The notes: generated by a model not told the origin, from the letters alone. A stretch of 22,029 nt of DNA from Chloroflexota bacterium (GCA_003353825.1 PIVW01000035.1:1-22029); one strand, 5' to 3'. Shown: positions 1-6,519, numbered from the stretch's first letter. Numbers and translations are program-made.

Positions 1-103
1 TTCAAAGTTCCTCCGCCGCAGTGGCGGCCCCACAAGCAACGAGGGCGGCCATCGCTAGAGGCTTTACGCCTCATTCAACGATGGTGTCCTACTCCCAGTT
101 GAA
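1..103. other. left edge, unassigned (possible 3' end of an upstream mrp gene)
   Basis: In an mrp operon the gene before mrpF would be mrpE. One plus-strand frame is open from base 3 and stops at the TGA at 126-128, overlapping the mrpF ATG at 125-127 as ATGA, a common arrangement in coupled mrp genes. The roughly 41 visible residues do not resemble any MrpE C-terminus I know, so I do not call it. A short 5-bp inverted repeat (GAGGC/GCCTC) lies at 58-72. Nothing else is seen. Confidence 0.2.
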
Positions 104-124
104 GTGCAGTCCTACCACAATCAT

Positions 125-400
125 ATGACAACGATTCTCTCCTCCATTTTATCTATTGCGCTTGTTTTACACATGCTGATGATCGCCGTAGCGCTGTGGC
201 GCGTTTGGCGTGGCAATAATGTAATCGACAGGCTTATCGGTGTCGATCTCGTCACTACATTGACCTTGGCTGTGCTCGTGGTCATCGCCTTGATCTTGGA
301 CAATAGTATTTACATGGATGTGGCATTAGCACTGGCCGCCCTCGGGTTCGTTGCCACCGTCGTCTTAGCAAAGTATGTCGCCGATGAGCAGATGTTCTAA
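125..400 (+). CDS. mrpF: Na+/H+ antiporter subunit F (MrpF/MnhF)
   Basis: This is a small hydrophobic subunit of the multi-subunit Mrp (Mnh/Pha) cation/proton antiporter in the cytoplasmic membrane. The product is about 91 aa with three membrane segments (roughly residues 4-24, 32-55 and 60-81), the normal MrpF size and topology. The family hallmark after the first helix is present as R-x-x-R-G followed by D-R-L and a G-x-D-L. The ATG at 125 is preferred over the in-frame GTG at 104 because it gives the usual MrpF N-terminus. Neither has a good ribosome binding site, which fits translational coupling to an upstream gene. mrpG follows 18 nt downstream. Subunits A-E would lie outside the window to the left. 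Confidence 0.85.
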   Translation: MTTILSSILSIALVLHMLMIAVALWRVWRGNNVIDRLIGVDLVTTLTLAVLVVIALILDNSIYMDVALALAALGFVATVVLAKYVADEQMF

Positions 401-418
401 GGTTCAGGGAGCAACCGT

Positions 419-775
419 ATGATCAACACCTTGCTTGAATTGATTGCTATCGCCGCCGTGATCTTGGGGACATTCTTCTCTCTGGTCGGCGTTTTGGGCT
501 ACCTACGCATGCCCGATGATTACACGCGGCTGCACAGTACGGGGAAAGTGGGCGTCTTCGGCGTTGTGCTTCTTACGGTTGCCACTCTGGCAACCACCGG
601 CCTCACCTTTGGAAAAGGATTGGTTTTGATCATGCTACTTATGCTCACGGGGCCTGTCGCCACCCATGCTATCGCCTCCGCCGCTTATCGTGTTGGTATC
701 CCCATGAAGGACCCGGTTCGAGATGATTTAAGTCAAGAAGTTGATATCGATGTGAGTTATCGGAAGTTGAAATAG
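419..775 (+). CDS. mrpG: Na+/H+ antiporter subunit G (MrpG/MnhG)
   Basis: This is the terminal subunit of the Mrp antiporter, which uses the proton gradient to extrude Na+ and keep cytoplasmic pH. The 118-aa product has three membrane helices (about residues 5-28, 40-62 and 66-88). It carries the very conserved MrpG motif after helix 1, G-x-L-R-M-P-D-x-x-T-R-L-H (residues about 27-40), followed by the K-x-G-x-F-G segment. A GGGAG ribosome binding site sits 7-11 nt before the ATG. It follows mrpF closely, and F then G is the standard order at the end of the operon. It ends in TAG at 773-775, only 37 nt from the convergent small membrane gene. I see no strong terminator in that gap. Confidence 0.95.
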   Translation: MINTLLELIAIAAVILGTFFSLVGVLGYLRMPDDYTRLHSTGKVGVFGVVLLTVATLATTGLTFGKGLVLIMLLMLTGPVATHAIASAAYRVGIPMKDPVRDDLSQEVDIDVSYRKLK

Positions 776-812
776 TGCGGTTGTGTAGATAGTCGCCCCA
801 AACCATAAATTG

Positions 813-1061
813 CTATTTCTTGAACAAGCCTACGACAAACAACAATATTACAGCACCGATAACAGCCACGATCAACGAACCGATGATCCCCCCGGCAGTG
901 ATGTTGAGGAGGCTGAACAAAAAGCCTCCAATGAAAGCGCCAACGATGCCGATTATGATGTCGCCGATCAGACCAAAACCGCTGCCCCGCACAAACTTGC
1001 CAGCCGCCCAACCTGCAATAGCCCCAATCACTAACCAAAGAATAATACCGGTAATATCCAT
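813..1061 (-). CDS. GlsB/YeaQ/YmgE family small membrane protein
   Basis: The 82-aa product belongs to the transglycosylase-associated protein family (GlsB/YeaQ/YmgE), small Gly-rich inner-membrane proteins often linked to general stress. Their molecular role is not established. It shows three hydrophobic helices packed with Gly, with the family signature G-x-x-A-G-W-x-A-G after the first helix (residues about 12-20) and the G-x-x-G-D-x-x-x-G-x-x-G pattern that follows. An AAGGAG ribosome binding site lies 8-13 nt before the ATG. A minus-strand sigma70-like promoter is visible about 96 nt upstream. It is a single gene, convergent with mrpG. Other reading frames over this stretch are shadows. 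Confidence 0.9.
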   Translation of the reverse strand: MDITGIILWLVIGAIAGWAAGKFVRGSGFGLIGDIIIGIVGAFIGGFLFSLLNITAGGIIGSLIVAVIGAVILLFVVGLFKK

Positions 1062-1156
1062 ATCAAGGCTCCTTAATTACGAGAAAAAGAGAGATTGCTT
1101 GACAAACAACCTGATGTAGACTTAATCCTGATTGGATAGGGGCGACTATCTCGTTC

Positions 1157-1185
1157 ATTCTAGCAGAACACGAACGCAGAATCAA
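1157..1185 (-). promoter_or_regulatory. sigma70-like promoter for the GlsB-like gene
   Basis: Read on the minus strand, TTGATT (1185-1180) is followed by a 17-nt spacer and TAGAAT (1162-1157), 4/6 and 5/6 matches to consensus. It predicts a start near 1150 and an 89-nt leader before the GlsB-like ATG at 1061. Confidence 0.5.
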
Positions 1186-1315
1186 TAGTCCTCACTGATT
1201 TGCGTATCGTTGTGGGACTTCGATCATGCCCAAACGCACTGACATCCATTCTATCCTCGCGTTCGCTGCCGGGTCTCATCATTCCTGCTTACCATTATAT
1301 GGGGTCTCGCAATCA

Positions 1316-1344
1316 TGGACACATGATACACAAGCCGTTACAAT
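1316..1344 (+). promoter_or_regulatory. sigma70-like promoter for the acyl-CoA synthetase gene
   Basis: TGGACA (1316-1321), a 17-nt spacer and TACAAT (1339-1344) match the consensus in 5/6 positions each. The predicted start is near 1351, giving a leader of about 164 nt before the ATG at 1515. That leader contains the three-way-junction element at 1399-1445. Confidence 0.6.
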
Positions 1345-1398
1345 AACGACGCACCATCACCTAGTGTAGTGCGACGTAAGTAAGTGCACAGATAAACC

Positions 1399-1445
1399 GC
1401 TCTAGCTGAGTCCATGACTCGGCGGGTTACGAACCCACCTGGAGC
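1399..1445 (+). promoter_or_regulatory. predicted three-way-junction RNA in the 5' leader of the acyl-CoA synthetase gene
   Basis: These 47 nt fold almost completely. P1 is GCTCTAG (1399-1405) with CTGGAGC (1439-1445), 7 bp. P2 is CTGAGTC (1406-1412) with GACTCGG (1416-1422), 7 bp with loop CAT. P3 is GGGTT (1424-1428) with AACCC (1432-1436), 5 bp with loop ACG. Only 3 nt lie unpaired in the junction. A further pairing of TAAGTG (1381-1386) with CACTTA (1445-1450) could extend the base. It lies inside the predicted transcript leader, about 70 nt before the start codon. I do not recognise a known riboswitch class. The structure is what I see; any regulatory role is inference. Confidence 0.45.
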
Positions 1446-1518
1446 ACTTAGACTGTGTAGCCATTTACGCCCAGATGTACTAGTGACCCACACCTACATA
1501 TTGGAGGAGTCTATATGA
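1414..1518 (+). other. possible 34-codon upstream reading frame overlapping the acyl-CoA synthetase start
   Basis: An ATG in the P2 loop/stem of the leader element opens a 34-codon frame whose TGA (1516-1518) overlaps the ATG at 1515 as ATGA, an arrangement that would allow translational coupling. There is no good ribosome binding site before it and the product (starting MTRRVTNPPG) resembles nothing I know, so it may be chance. Confidence 0.15.
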
Positions 1519-3188
1519 CTCAACAACCTTGGATCGCCAACTACGACGAGGGTGTACGCGCAACCCTGGAGCCCTATCCTGATACAACGCTGGCCGATAT
1601 CGTTCATGACACCGCCCAGAAACGCCCAGCACATCCTGCAATTTGGTTCAAAGGCGCCACGTTATCATATAGTGAGTTAGACCAACTGAGCGATGTCTTT
1701 GCTGCCGGCTTGGTAAAACTGGGAATAAAACAAGGGGAAATAGTGGCGATCATGAGCGCCAACTGTCCACAATATGTGATCGCAGAATTGGGGATATGGA
1801 AGGCCGGAGGTATTGTCGCCCCCATCAACCCCCTTTACTCCGGTCGTGAACTCGAATATTTGCTTGATGAATGTGGCGCTGAAACACTTATTGTTATGAC
1901 GATCTTTTATAACAAAGTCAAGGCGCTACAGGATGAGACACCGATCAAACGCGTTATAGCCACCAACATTAAAGAATACCTGCCCTCCATGTTGCGCATC
2001 CTCTTTGGTTTACTCAAGGAGAAGAAGGAAGGACATCGAATCGAACTACAGAAGGGTGATCTATGGTTTCAAGATATTCTCAGAGGTAGCAGCGGTGCTG
2101 CTCGTCCAGATATCCCTATCGATGTCAACGCCCCTGGGCTAATTCTTTTCACTGGCGGCACCACCGGTTCGGCGAAAGCGGCAATGGGTTCACACAAGGG
2201 CATTGTGCAGTCTGGCATACAAGCGAGCGAGTGGTTTCAACATGCATTTGCCGAATGGGAGGAGGTGGTTCTGGCCAGCTTACCTTTCTTCCATGTATTC
2301 GCTGCTGCGGGCTTGCAAACCGTTGCGATAGTACGGCGAGGGACCATGGCGATGGTGCCCAATCCTCGCGATATCGATGATGTAATCGAAACCATCGAGA
2401 AGTCGAAGTCTACCTTTGTGCCGGGGGTGCCTACTTTTTATAGTGCCCTGCTCAACCACCCCAGGGTAAAATCGGGCCAGGCTGATCTGTCCTCGATCAC
2501 CCTCTGTCTCTCGGGCGCCGCCGCCCTGATGCAAGATACCAAGGAACGGTTTGAAGCCATCACCAATTCACACATTGTCGAAGGCTATGCCCTGACCGAG
2601 TCCATGATGGCCGCCTGTTGTACACCAGTTCTTGGTCAGTACAAGGAGGGGTCGGTGGGCATGCCCCTCTCGGACGTGTCGGTGCGTATTCTCGATGCCG
2701 ATGATGCCACCATAGAAATGCCCTTTGGTGAGGCCGGCGAAATCATGATCCAGGCGCCACAACTTATGTTGGGCTACCTGAACCGCCCTGATGCCACCGC
2801 CGAGACCATCCAAGATGGTTGGTTGTTTACCGGTGATCTGGGCTACATGGACGAAGATGGCTACATCTTCATCGTGGGCCGCAAGAAGGATGTGATCAAA
2901 CCCAGTGGTTTCCAAGTATGGCCGCGGGAAGTCGAAGAAGTGATCGCCGCGCATCCGGCTGTCTTGGAAGTGGGTGTGGCAGGAGTACCGGACGAACACA
3001 CAAGCGAGGCAGTGAAAGCCTGGATCGTACTGGAAGAAGGCGCTTCCTGTGACTCGGATGAAATCGTACAGCATTGTCGTGAGCAGCTTGTGGGCTACAA
3101 GGTGCCCAAGCAGGTTGAGTTCCGTTCCGAACTCCCTAAAAGCGCTGTCGGCAAAGTCTTACGCCGAGAGCTGAGAGACGAGGAGTAA
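1515..3188 (+). CDS. AMP-dependent acyl-CoA synthetase (long-chain fatty acid-CoA ligase type)
   Basis: This is a 557-aa enzyme of the ANL superfamily that would activate a carboxylic acid, probably a fatty acid, with ATP to the acyl-adenylate and then to the CoA thioester. Family motifs are in order: the phosphate-binding loop LFTGGTTGSAK (residues about 211-221), G-Y-x-L-T-E-S (about 356-363), the G-W-x-x-T-G-D-x-G-Y motif with the ribose-binding Asp (about 435-445), the hinge G-R-K-K-D-x-I-K-x-S-G (about 455-465), and the C-terminal P-K-S-x-x-G-K-V with the catalytic Lys (about 546). Length is normal. The ATG follows GGAGGAG (1503-1509). Chain-length preference cannot be read from the sequence, so fadD is only a loose label. 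It is a single gene with its own promoter and a long leader. Confidence 0.93.
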   Translation: MTQQPWIANYDEGVRATLEPYPDTTLADIVHDTAQKRPAHPAIWFKGATLSYSELDQLSDVFAAGLVKLGIKQGEIVAIMSANCPQYVIAELGIWKAGGIVAPINPLYSGRELEYLLDECGAETLIVMTIFYNKVKALQDETPIKRVIATNIKEYLPSMLRILFGLLKEKKEGHRIELQKGDLWFQDILRGSSGAARPDIPIDVNAPGLILFTGGTTGSAKAAMGSHKGIVQSGIQASEWFQHAFAEWEEVVLASLPFFHVFAAAGLQTVAIVRRGTMAMVPNPRDIDDVIETIEKSKSTFVPGVPTFYSALLNHPRVKSGQADLSSITLCLSGAAALMQDTKERFEAITNSHIVEGYALTESMMAACCTPVLGQYKEGSVGMPLSDVSVRILDADDATIEMPFGEAGEIMIQAPQLMLGYLNRPDATAETIQDGWLFTGDLGYMDEDGYIFIVGRKKDVIKPSGFQVWPREVEEVIAAHPAVLEVGVAGVPDEHTSEAVKAWIVLEEGASCDSDEIVQHCREQLVGYKVPKQVEFRSELPKSAVGKVLRRELRDEE

Positions 3189-3195
3189 CGATGCT

Positions 3196-3214
3196 CCATC
3201 CATCCATCCATCCA
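3196..3214. repeat. CCAT tetranucleotide microsatellite, 4.75 copies
   Basis: A 19-nt perfect run of CCAT units fills the short gap between the convergent acyl-CoA synthetase and Uma2 genes. It lies outside both coding regions. Confidence 0.9.
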
Positions 3215-3219
3215 GGTAC

Positions 3220-3816
3220 CTATTGCTCAGGTACTTCGTTCTCCCACACAACCCGCTGATAGAGTGAGTCTAAAGGCACGGTAAAGTTGAAGGTGCGCAT
3301 CACCAATTTATCATCTTGATCGTCAAGAATCGACAGCACCCATTTGCGATCATCCCTCATTCGGTAGTGCTCGACATAAACTCGCTGCTGATCGATGAAC
3401 ACATATTCTCGGAATGTCTCAATCGCACGATAGAATTCAAACTTCTTGCCCCGATCGTAGCTTTCAGTTGATGGCGACAATACTTCAATAATGGCTACGG
3501 GGTTGGTAACCGTATCAGTACGTTTGGAAGCGTATTCGACAGAGCCACAAATAACCATGATGTCAGGGTAAGTATACAATTCCTTACGTTTTACCAACAG
3601 ACGCACATCACTCATCAACACTTCGCAAGGCGGGTCTGCTAGCCTAAAATTTAGTGCACTTGCCAGCGTCAAAGTGATGCAATTGTGGTTCGCCGATTCA
3701 CCGGTCATTGCGAAGATCTCGCCCCGATAGAACTCACTCCGCATCTCAGCTTTTTCTTCCTGCGCGAGGTATTGTTCCAAGGTGTAGATCGTGTCCTGTT
3801 TTACGGCAACTGCCAT
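3220..3816 (-). CDS. Uma2 family (DUF820) PD-(D/E)XK endonuclease-like protein
   Basis: The 198-aa product matches the Uma2/DUF820 family, restriction-endonuclease-fold proteins expanded in cyanobacteria and Chloroflexota and of uncertain biological role. The N-terminus has the T-L-E-x-Y-L pattern and a Y-R-G-E-I-F-A-M-x-G strand. The core shows Y-P-D-I-M-V, then I-E-V-L-S-P-S-T, then D-R-G-K-K-F-E-x-Y and a Y-V-F-I-D-Q strand. The conserved Asp, Glu and Lys of the nuclease core are therefore all present. The start at 3816 (MAVAV) is chosen over a longer frame to 3873 because GGAGG lies 7 nt upstream and the family begins there. It converges on the acyl-CoA synthetase gene and diverges from the zinc-ribbon gene. 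Confidence 0.88.
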   Translation of the reverse strand: MAVAVKQDTIYTLEQYLAQEEKAEMRSEFYRGEIFAMTGESANHNCITLTLASALNFRLADPPCEVLMSDVRLLVKRKELYTYPDIMVICGSVEYASKRTDTVTNPVAIIEVLSPSTESYDRGKKFEFYRAIETFREYVFIDQQRVYVEHYRMRDDRKWVLSILDDQDDKLVMRTFNFTVPLDSLYQRVVWENEVPEQ

Positions 3817-3883
3817 ATCGCTACCTCCAGTGAAGCGTTCAAGCTTATGGTGTGGAAGACTACGCCAAACCAACGGCTACGCC

Positions 3884-3889
3884 AGTATA
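3884..3889 (-). promoter_or_regulatory. possible -10 box for the Uma2 gene
   Basis: On the minus strand TATACT (5/6 consensus) lies about 68 nt before the Uma2 ATG. A weak -35 candidate (TTTAGC) sits 16 nt further upstream. It is suggestive only. Confidence 0.3.
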
Positions 3890-3971
3890 CCATGATGCAT
3901 ATGGTGCTAAACAGCCCAATCAGCAGACGTTTCCGCAAACACGCCCAGGTTTCCATACAACACCGGGCTTG

Positions 3972-3980
3972 TGCTATGAT
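3972..3980 (+). promoter_or_regulatory. possible extended -10 promoter for the zinc-ribbon gene
   Basis: TGC-TATGAT has the extended -10 form (TGn before a 5/6 match). No good -35 is seen, as expected for this class. The predicted start is near 3987, about 62 nt before the ATG at 4049. Confidence 0.35.
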
Positions 3981-4048
3981 TCTGAGCCGTGTTGAACGAC
4001 CTAATGTGTTTAACACGGATCTGAACTTCAAACGGAGTACTCCTGGCA

Positions 4049-4618
4049 ATGCCCGAACAACTTGCTAATCTTATTGGTGTCGGACTGGAATGGACGGTGG
4101 CCGTCTTGGGCGGTTTGCTGGTTGCGTTCTGGGTCGGCCTGATTATCTGGACCTGGCGCGATATCCGCGCTCGCTCGTCCGACATCTTTGCTGCTATCCT
4201 CGCCTCGTTGCTTGTTGCCATCTTCAATATCGTCGGCATATTGCTCTACTTATTATTGCGTCCCAAGCACACCCTGGCTGAACAATACGACCGGGCGCTA
4301 GAAGAGGAAGCACTGTTGCGCGAGATCGAGCAGGCGCCCGCCTGCCACCACTGTGGTAGACCCGTCAATGTCGAATGGCAGTACTGTCCCCATTGTGAAA
4401 CCGAATTGCGCTACCCTTGCCAGCAATGCGGCTTCCTGCTGGACCCCGACTGGAAACGGTGCCCCCAATGTGGCGCCTATCCCGAACAAAAAGTGGACCA
4501 GCCTGCCTATGTGCCTCCCCCACTGACAAGCTTAATGCGCCCGGGATCACAATCCGATGAATCGCAGGAGACACTCGACATCACCGAAAGTACGGAGCCG
4601 GAAACTCCGTTAGAGTGA
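4049..4618 (+). CDS. membrane-anchored double zinc-ribbon protein
   Basis: The 189-aa product has two N-terminal membrane helices (about residues 13-36 and 47-70). A short charged linker follows, then two tandem zinc ribbons of four Cys each. The knuckles are C-H-H-C (about 99-102), C-P-H-C (about 113-116), C-Q-Q-C (about 124-127) and C-P-Q-C (about 138-141). The C-terminus is a low-complexity acidic tail. This matches the double-zinc-ribbon (DZR) architecture, usually a protein- or nucleic-acid-binding adaptor. The specific partner is unknown. The ATG follows an ACGGAG ribosome binding site 11 nt upstream. A single gene, divergent from the Uma2 gene. Confidence 0.8.
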   Translation: MPEQLANLIGVGLEWTVAVLGGLLVAFWVGLIIWTWRDIRARSSDIFAAILASLLVAIFNIVGILLYLLLRPKHTLAEQYDRALEEEALLREIEQAPACHHCGRPVNVEWQYCPHCETELRYPCQQCGFLLDPDWKRCPQCGAYPEQKVDQPAYVPPPLTSLMRPGSQSDESQETLDITESTEPETPLE

Positions 4619-4635
4619 AGTGGTGAAACAGGATT

Positions 4636-4669
4636 TCGTGTGGTCCTAGAAAACCACGTGTTGCGTGTT
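4636..4669 (+). repeat. dispersed intergenic repeat, copy A
   Basis: This 34-nt element matches 16710-16677 on the minus strand at 29 of 34 positions. It consists of a GTGGTCCT-GAAAA part followed by ACGTGTTGCGT and a further TT. The half GTGGT/ACCAC can form a hairpin, and the sequence just downstream (to about 4706) adds another imperfect CGTG..GGTT/AACC..ACG pairing. Confidence 0.6.
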
Positions 4670-5011
4670 ACGTGATGGTTGTGCTAACGAACCACGCCTT
4701 TCTAGTTTGGAGTCACGCAAATTCCGAAAGAGCCGGTGAAGCATAACCCCCCCCCCGGGGGGCGAGGCGCGTATTATCAGCCAACGACTCCTGTTCTCGT
4801 TTGAGGATTCAGGCGTCTCGCAGGCTCTGTTGACCATCTCGCTCATCACAGCCTGAGCATGAATGTCTTCAGGTGCAGAAATGCTGTCTGTTATTGACTT
4901 GTTGATATACAGAGTCGAGCAAAGGACAATGGGATAGGTTACGCAGTACTCACACAGTCCGGGCTTAAGGCCCAGACAGGTACATCCTTCATTCATGCAG
5001 GTATTGGGTAC
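4670..5011. other. intergenic stretch with a C10G6 tract
   Basis: No confident gene is present. A run of ten C followed by six G (4747-4762) is self-complementary and prone to slippage. A minus-strand frame from an ATG at 4996 to 4646 (116 codons) encodes five Cys in its first 29 residues, but it lacks a ribosome binding site, crosses the C10G6 tract and matches no family I know. I do not call it as a gene. Confidence 0.4.
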
Positions 5012-5049
5012 AAAAACACAGCCCCCGGATCTCATCCAGGGGCTGTGTT
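5012..5049 (-). terminator. intrinsic terminator of the decayed RND copy
   Basis: On the minus strand an 11-bp stem (5049-5039 with 5025-5015) is followed directly by a U5 tract (5016-5012). It is a second copy of the terminator at 6459-6495 and sits at the same distance behind the reading-frame end. Confidence 0.85.
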
Positions 5050-5072
5050 ATCAATAGAAGATGCAACGACGC

Positions 5073-5600
5073 CTAAGAAGTCTGCGCCGGTTGCGGTTGA
5101 GCCTGCTGCGTTTGTTGTTGCTGCGTCTCTTTTTCTTCCTTGTCCTCTTTCTTTGCCGCTTGCCCAAGCCCCCAACGATCCTGGAAACCAACCCAGATGA
5201 CATAGGCCAGGGGCACGATGAACAGGGTGAGCAGGGTGCTGGTGGTCATACCGCCGATGATCGCCAGGGGCAGCGAGATCATGATGATGCCCGGCTGGGT
5301 GAGGCTGCCGAACTGGCTGGCCAATACCATGTATACGAAGATGATGGAAAGAGCCAGCGACAGGAACAGGTCGCCGAACGACTCTTGCTGCATGGCCAAC
5401 TGGCCGCCTAATTCAGCAGTGGCGCCCTCGGGCATTTGCACTGTTGCCAGGAGTTCGTTTACATCCACTAATACCTCGCCCTCGCCACGCCCTGAGTAAT
5501 TGGCGCCAATCGTCACCGCGGGTTGGCGATTCGAGCGGCTGATGATTTTGTGCAGGAGCATGATGCCGTCGAGGCTGAGATTGTTGTTGATCGATTCCAC
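5073..5600 (-). pseudogene. truncated, internally deleted RND transporter fragment
   Basis: From about residue 20 (5544 downwards) the 175-aa frame matches the C-terminal third of the RND transporter at 6520-9732 almost residue for residue, including the periplasmic segment S-G-R-G-E-G-E-V and the Gln-rich tail. Two things make it a remnant. The first 770 or so residues of the transporter are absent, replaced by unrelated sequence joined in frame upstream of 5544. The block corresponding to 6709-6999 of the intact copy is also missing: it is an in-frame 291-bp deletion ending precisely at an 8-bp direct repeat (CCGATGAT, retained once at 5254-5261). The deleted part contains membrane helices and the F-A-N-K motif, so no function is expected. 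It keeps its own terminator. Confidence 0.9.
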
Positions 5601-5713
5601 CCAGTCCTGTTCGTTGCTATGATCGCTTCGCCTGTAGTAAACTTGACCTTCGTAACCGATCGGGTTACAATTCTGGCGATCTTAACTATCTGGCGAATCA
5701 TTGGAGAAAAGAT

Positions 5714-5992
5714 ATGATCAGATCGTTTCGCCATAAAGGTCTGGAAGATTTATTCTATGATGGCACAAAATAGGGCATTCAACCCAAGCACGCAAACCGT
5801 CTACTGCTGATACTAGATGCTCTTGATGCCGCAACCAATCCACAAAACCTTAATTTTCCAGGGTCGCATTTGCATCGACTACAGCCCAAGAAAGACAATA
5901 GATGGGCTGTCAGAGTTTCAGGAAACTGGCGTGTCACATTCACCTTTGAAGAAGGAGAAGTGTACGACGTAGATTATGAGGACTATCACTAA
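5714..5992 (+). pseudogene. higB: HigB-like toxin gene interrupted by an amber codon
   Basis: Reading through one TAG gives a 92-residue HigB/RelE-family toxin, an mRNA interferase that cuts ribosome-bound mRNA. Family features are all there: I-x-S-F-R-H-K-G-L at the N-terminus, G-I-Q-P-K-H-A-N-R-L, L-H-R-L, N-R-W-A-V-R-V-S-G-N-W-R-V-T-F and the ending Y-D-V-D-Y-E-D-Y-H. The amber is codon 20 (5771-5773), where relatives usually carry Lys, Ala or a similar residue; AAG, CAG or GAG to TAG is one substitution. A GGAG ribosome binding site lies 7 nt before the ATG. No restart codon follows, so without suppression the toxin would be lost. higA follows after 21 nt. Confidence 0.8.
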
Positions 5993-6013
5993 CCTACGCG
6001 TACTATCTGCACT

Positions 6014-6328
6014 ATGAGAACAAGAAACAGACCCCCTTCACATCCTGGATTGATACTAAAAAAATTGTATCTGGAACCACTCAACGTTTCCAATACCAAA
6101 CTAGCTGAAACGTTAGGTGTTTCAAGAAAAGCCATTTCACAGATTGTTAATGAGCGCAAATCAGTGACACCGGAAATGGCCCTGCGATTATCTAGAGCGT
6201 TCCCAAATACGTCGCCTGATTTTTGGTTGAATCTACAAAAGAATTTTGATTTGTGGCAAACGACCCATCGTTCAACCGATTGGCAGGATGTTAAGCCGCT
6301 ATTTACACCTGAAACGATAGCCGCATAA
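6014..6328 (+). CDS. higA: HigA family antitoxin (XRE-type DNA-binding)
   Basis: The 104-aa product is a typical HigA antitoxin. An N-terminal H-P-G-x-x-L motif (about residues 10-14) is followed by a helix-turn-helix: L-A-E-T-L-G-V-S-R-K-A-I-S-Q-I-V-N (about 30-46) and the R-K-S-V-T-P-E-M-A-L-R-L continuation. The family signature W-L-N-L-Q (about 71-75) comes next. It would neutralise HigB and repress the operon. It lies 21 nt after the amber-interrupted higB, giving the usual toxin-first order of higBA. No clear ribosome binding site is seen, which suggests coupling to higB. This module is more AT-rich than its neighbours and lies between the two RND copies, which suggests later insertion. 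After the TAA the same frame stays open for 22 further codons, probably by chance. Confidence 0.9.
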   Translation: MRTRNRPPSHPGLILKKLYLEPLNVSNTKLAETLGVSRKAISQIVNERKSVTPEMALRLSRAFPNTSPDFWLNLQKNFDLWQTTHRSTDWQDVKPLFTPETIAA

Positions 6329-6458
6329 TACGATAATCTAAAGCAGATGAAGGCATTAAGTAAGCAGTTTAGCATTCCTACTTCTGTCTTATTTTGAGGC
6401 CGATTTTCCGTCGGATTAACGCTCAATGACTGTCTTCATTTATGCATTAGTCGGGGAC

Positions 6459-6495
6459 AAAAACACAACCCCCGAATCTTATCCAGGGGCTGTGA
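6459..6495 (-). terminator. intrinsic terminator of the RND efflux operon
   Basis: On the minus strand the arm at 6494-6486 pairs with 6472-6464 (9 bp), followed by U5 (6463-6459). The one position that differs from a Watson-Crick pair is a G-U wobble only in the minus-strand RNA, which supports use in that direction. It ends 25 nt after the transporter stop codon. Confidence 0.85.
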
Positions 6496-6519
6496 TACAA
6501 ATAGAAGCTGGAACGACGC

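Noticed and set aside
1406..1423. Hammerhead ribozyme core (CTGANGA)
   Set aside because: The sequence is CTGAGTC, which lacks the required GA, and the GAAA box is missing.
1399..1446. tRNA-like fold (7-bp acceptor-like stem and GGGTT..AACCC arm)
   Set aside because: Only two internal arms exist, with 3-nt loops; there is no anticodon arm, no 7-nt T loop and no CCA, so it is not a tRNA.
5061..5411. Plus-strand frame rich in Arg and Leu opposite the RND fragment, and the similar frames at 6538-7149
   Set aside because: They are antisense shadows of the transporter coding sequence.
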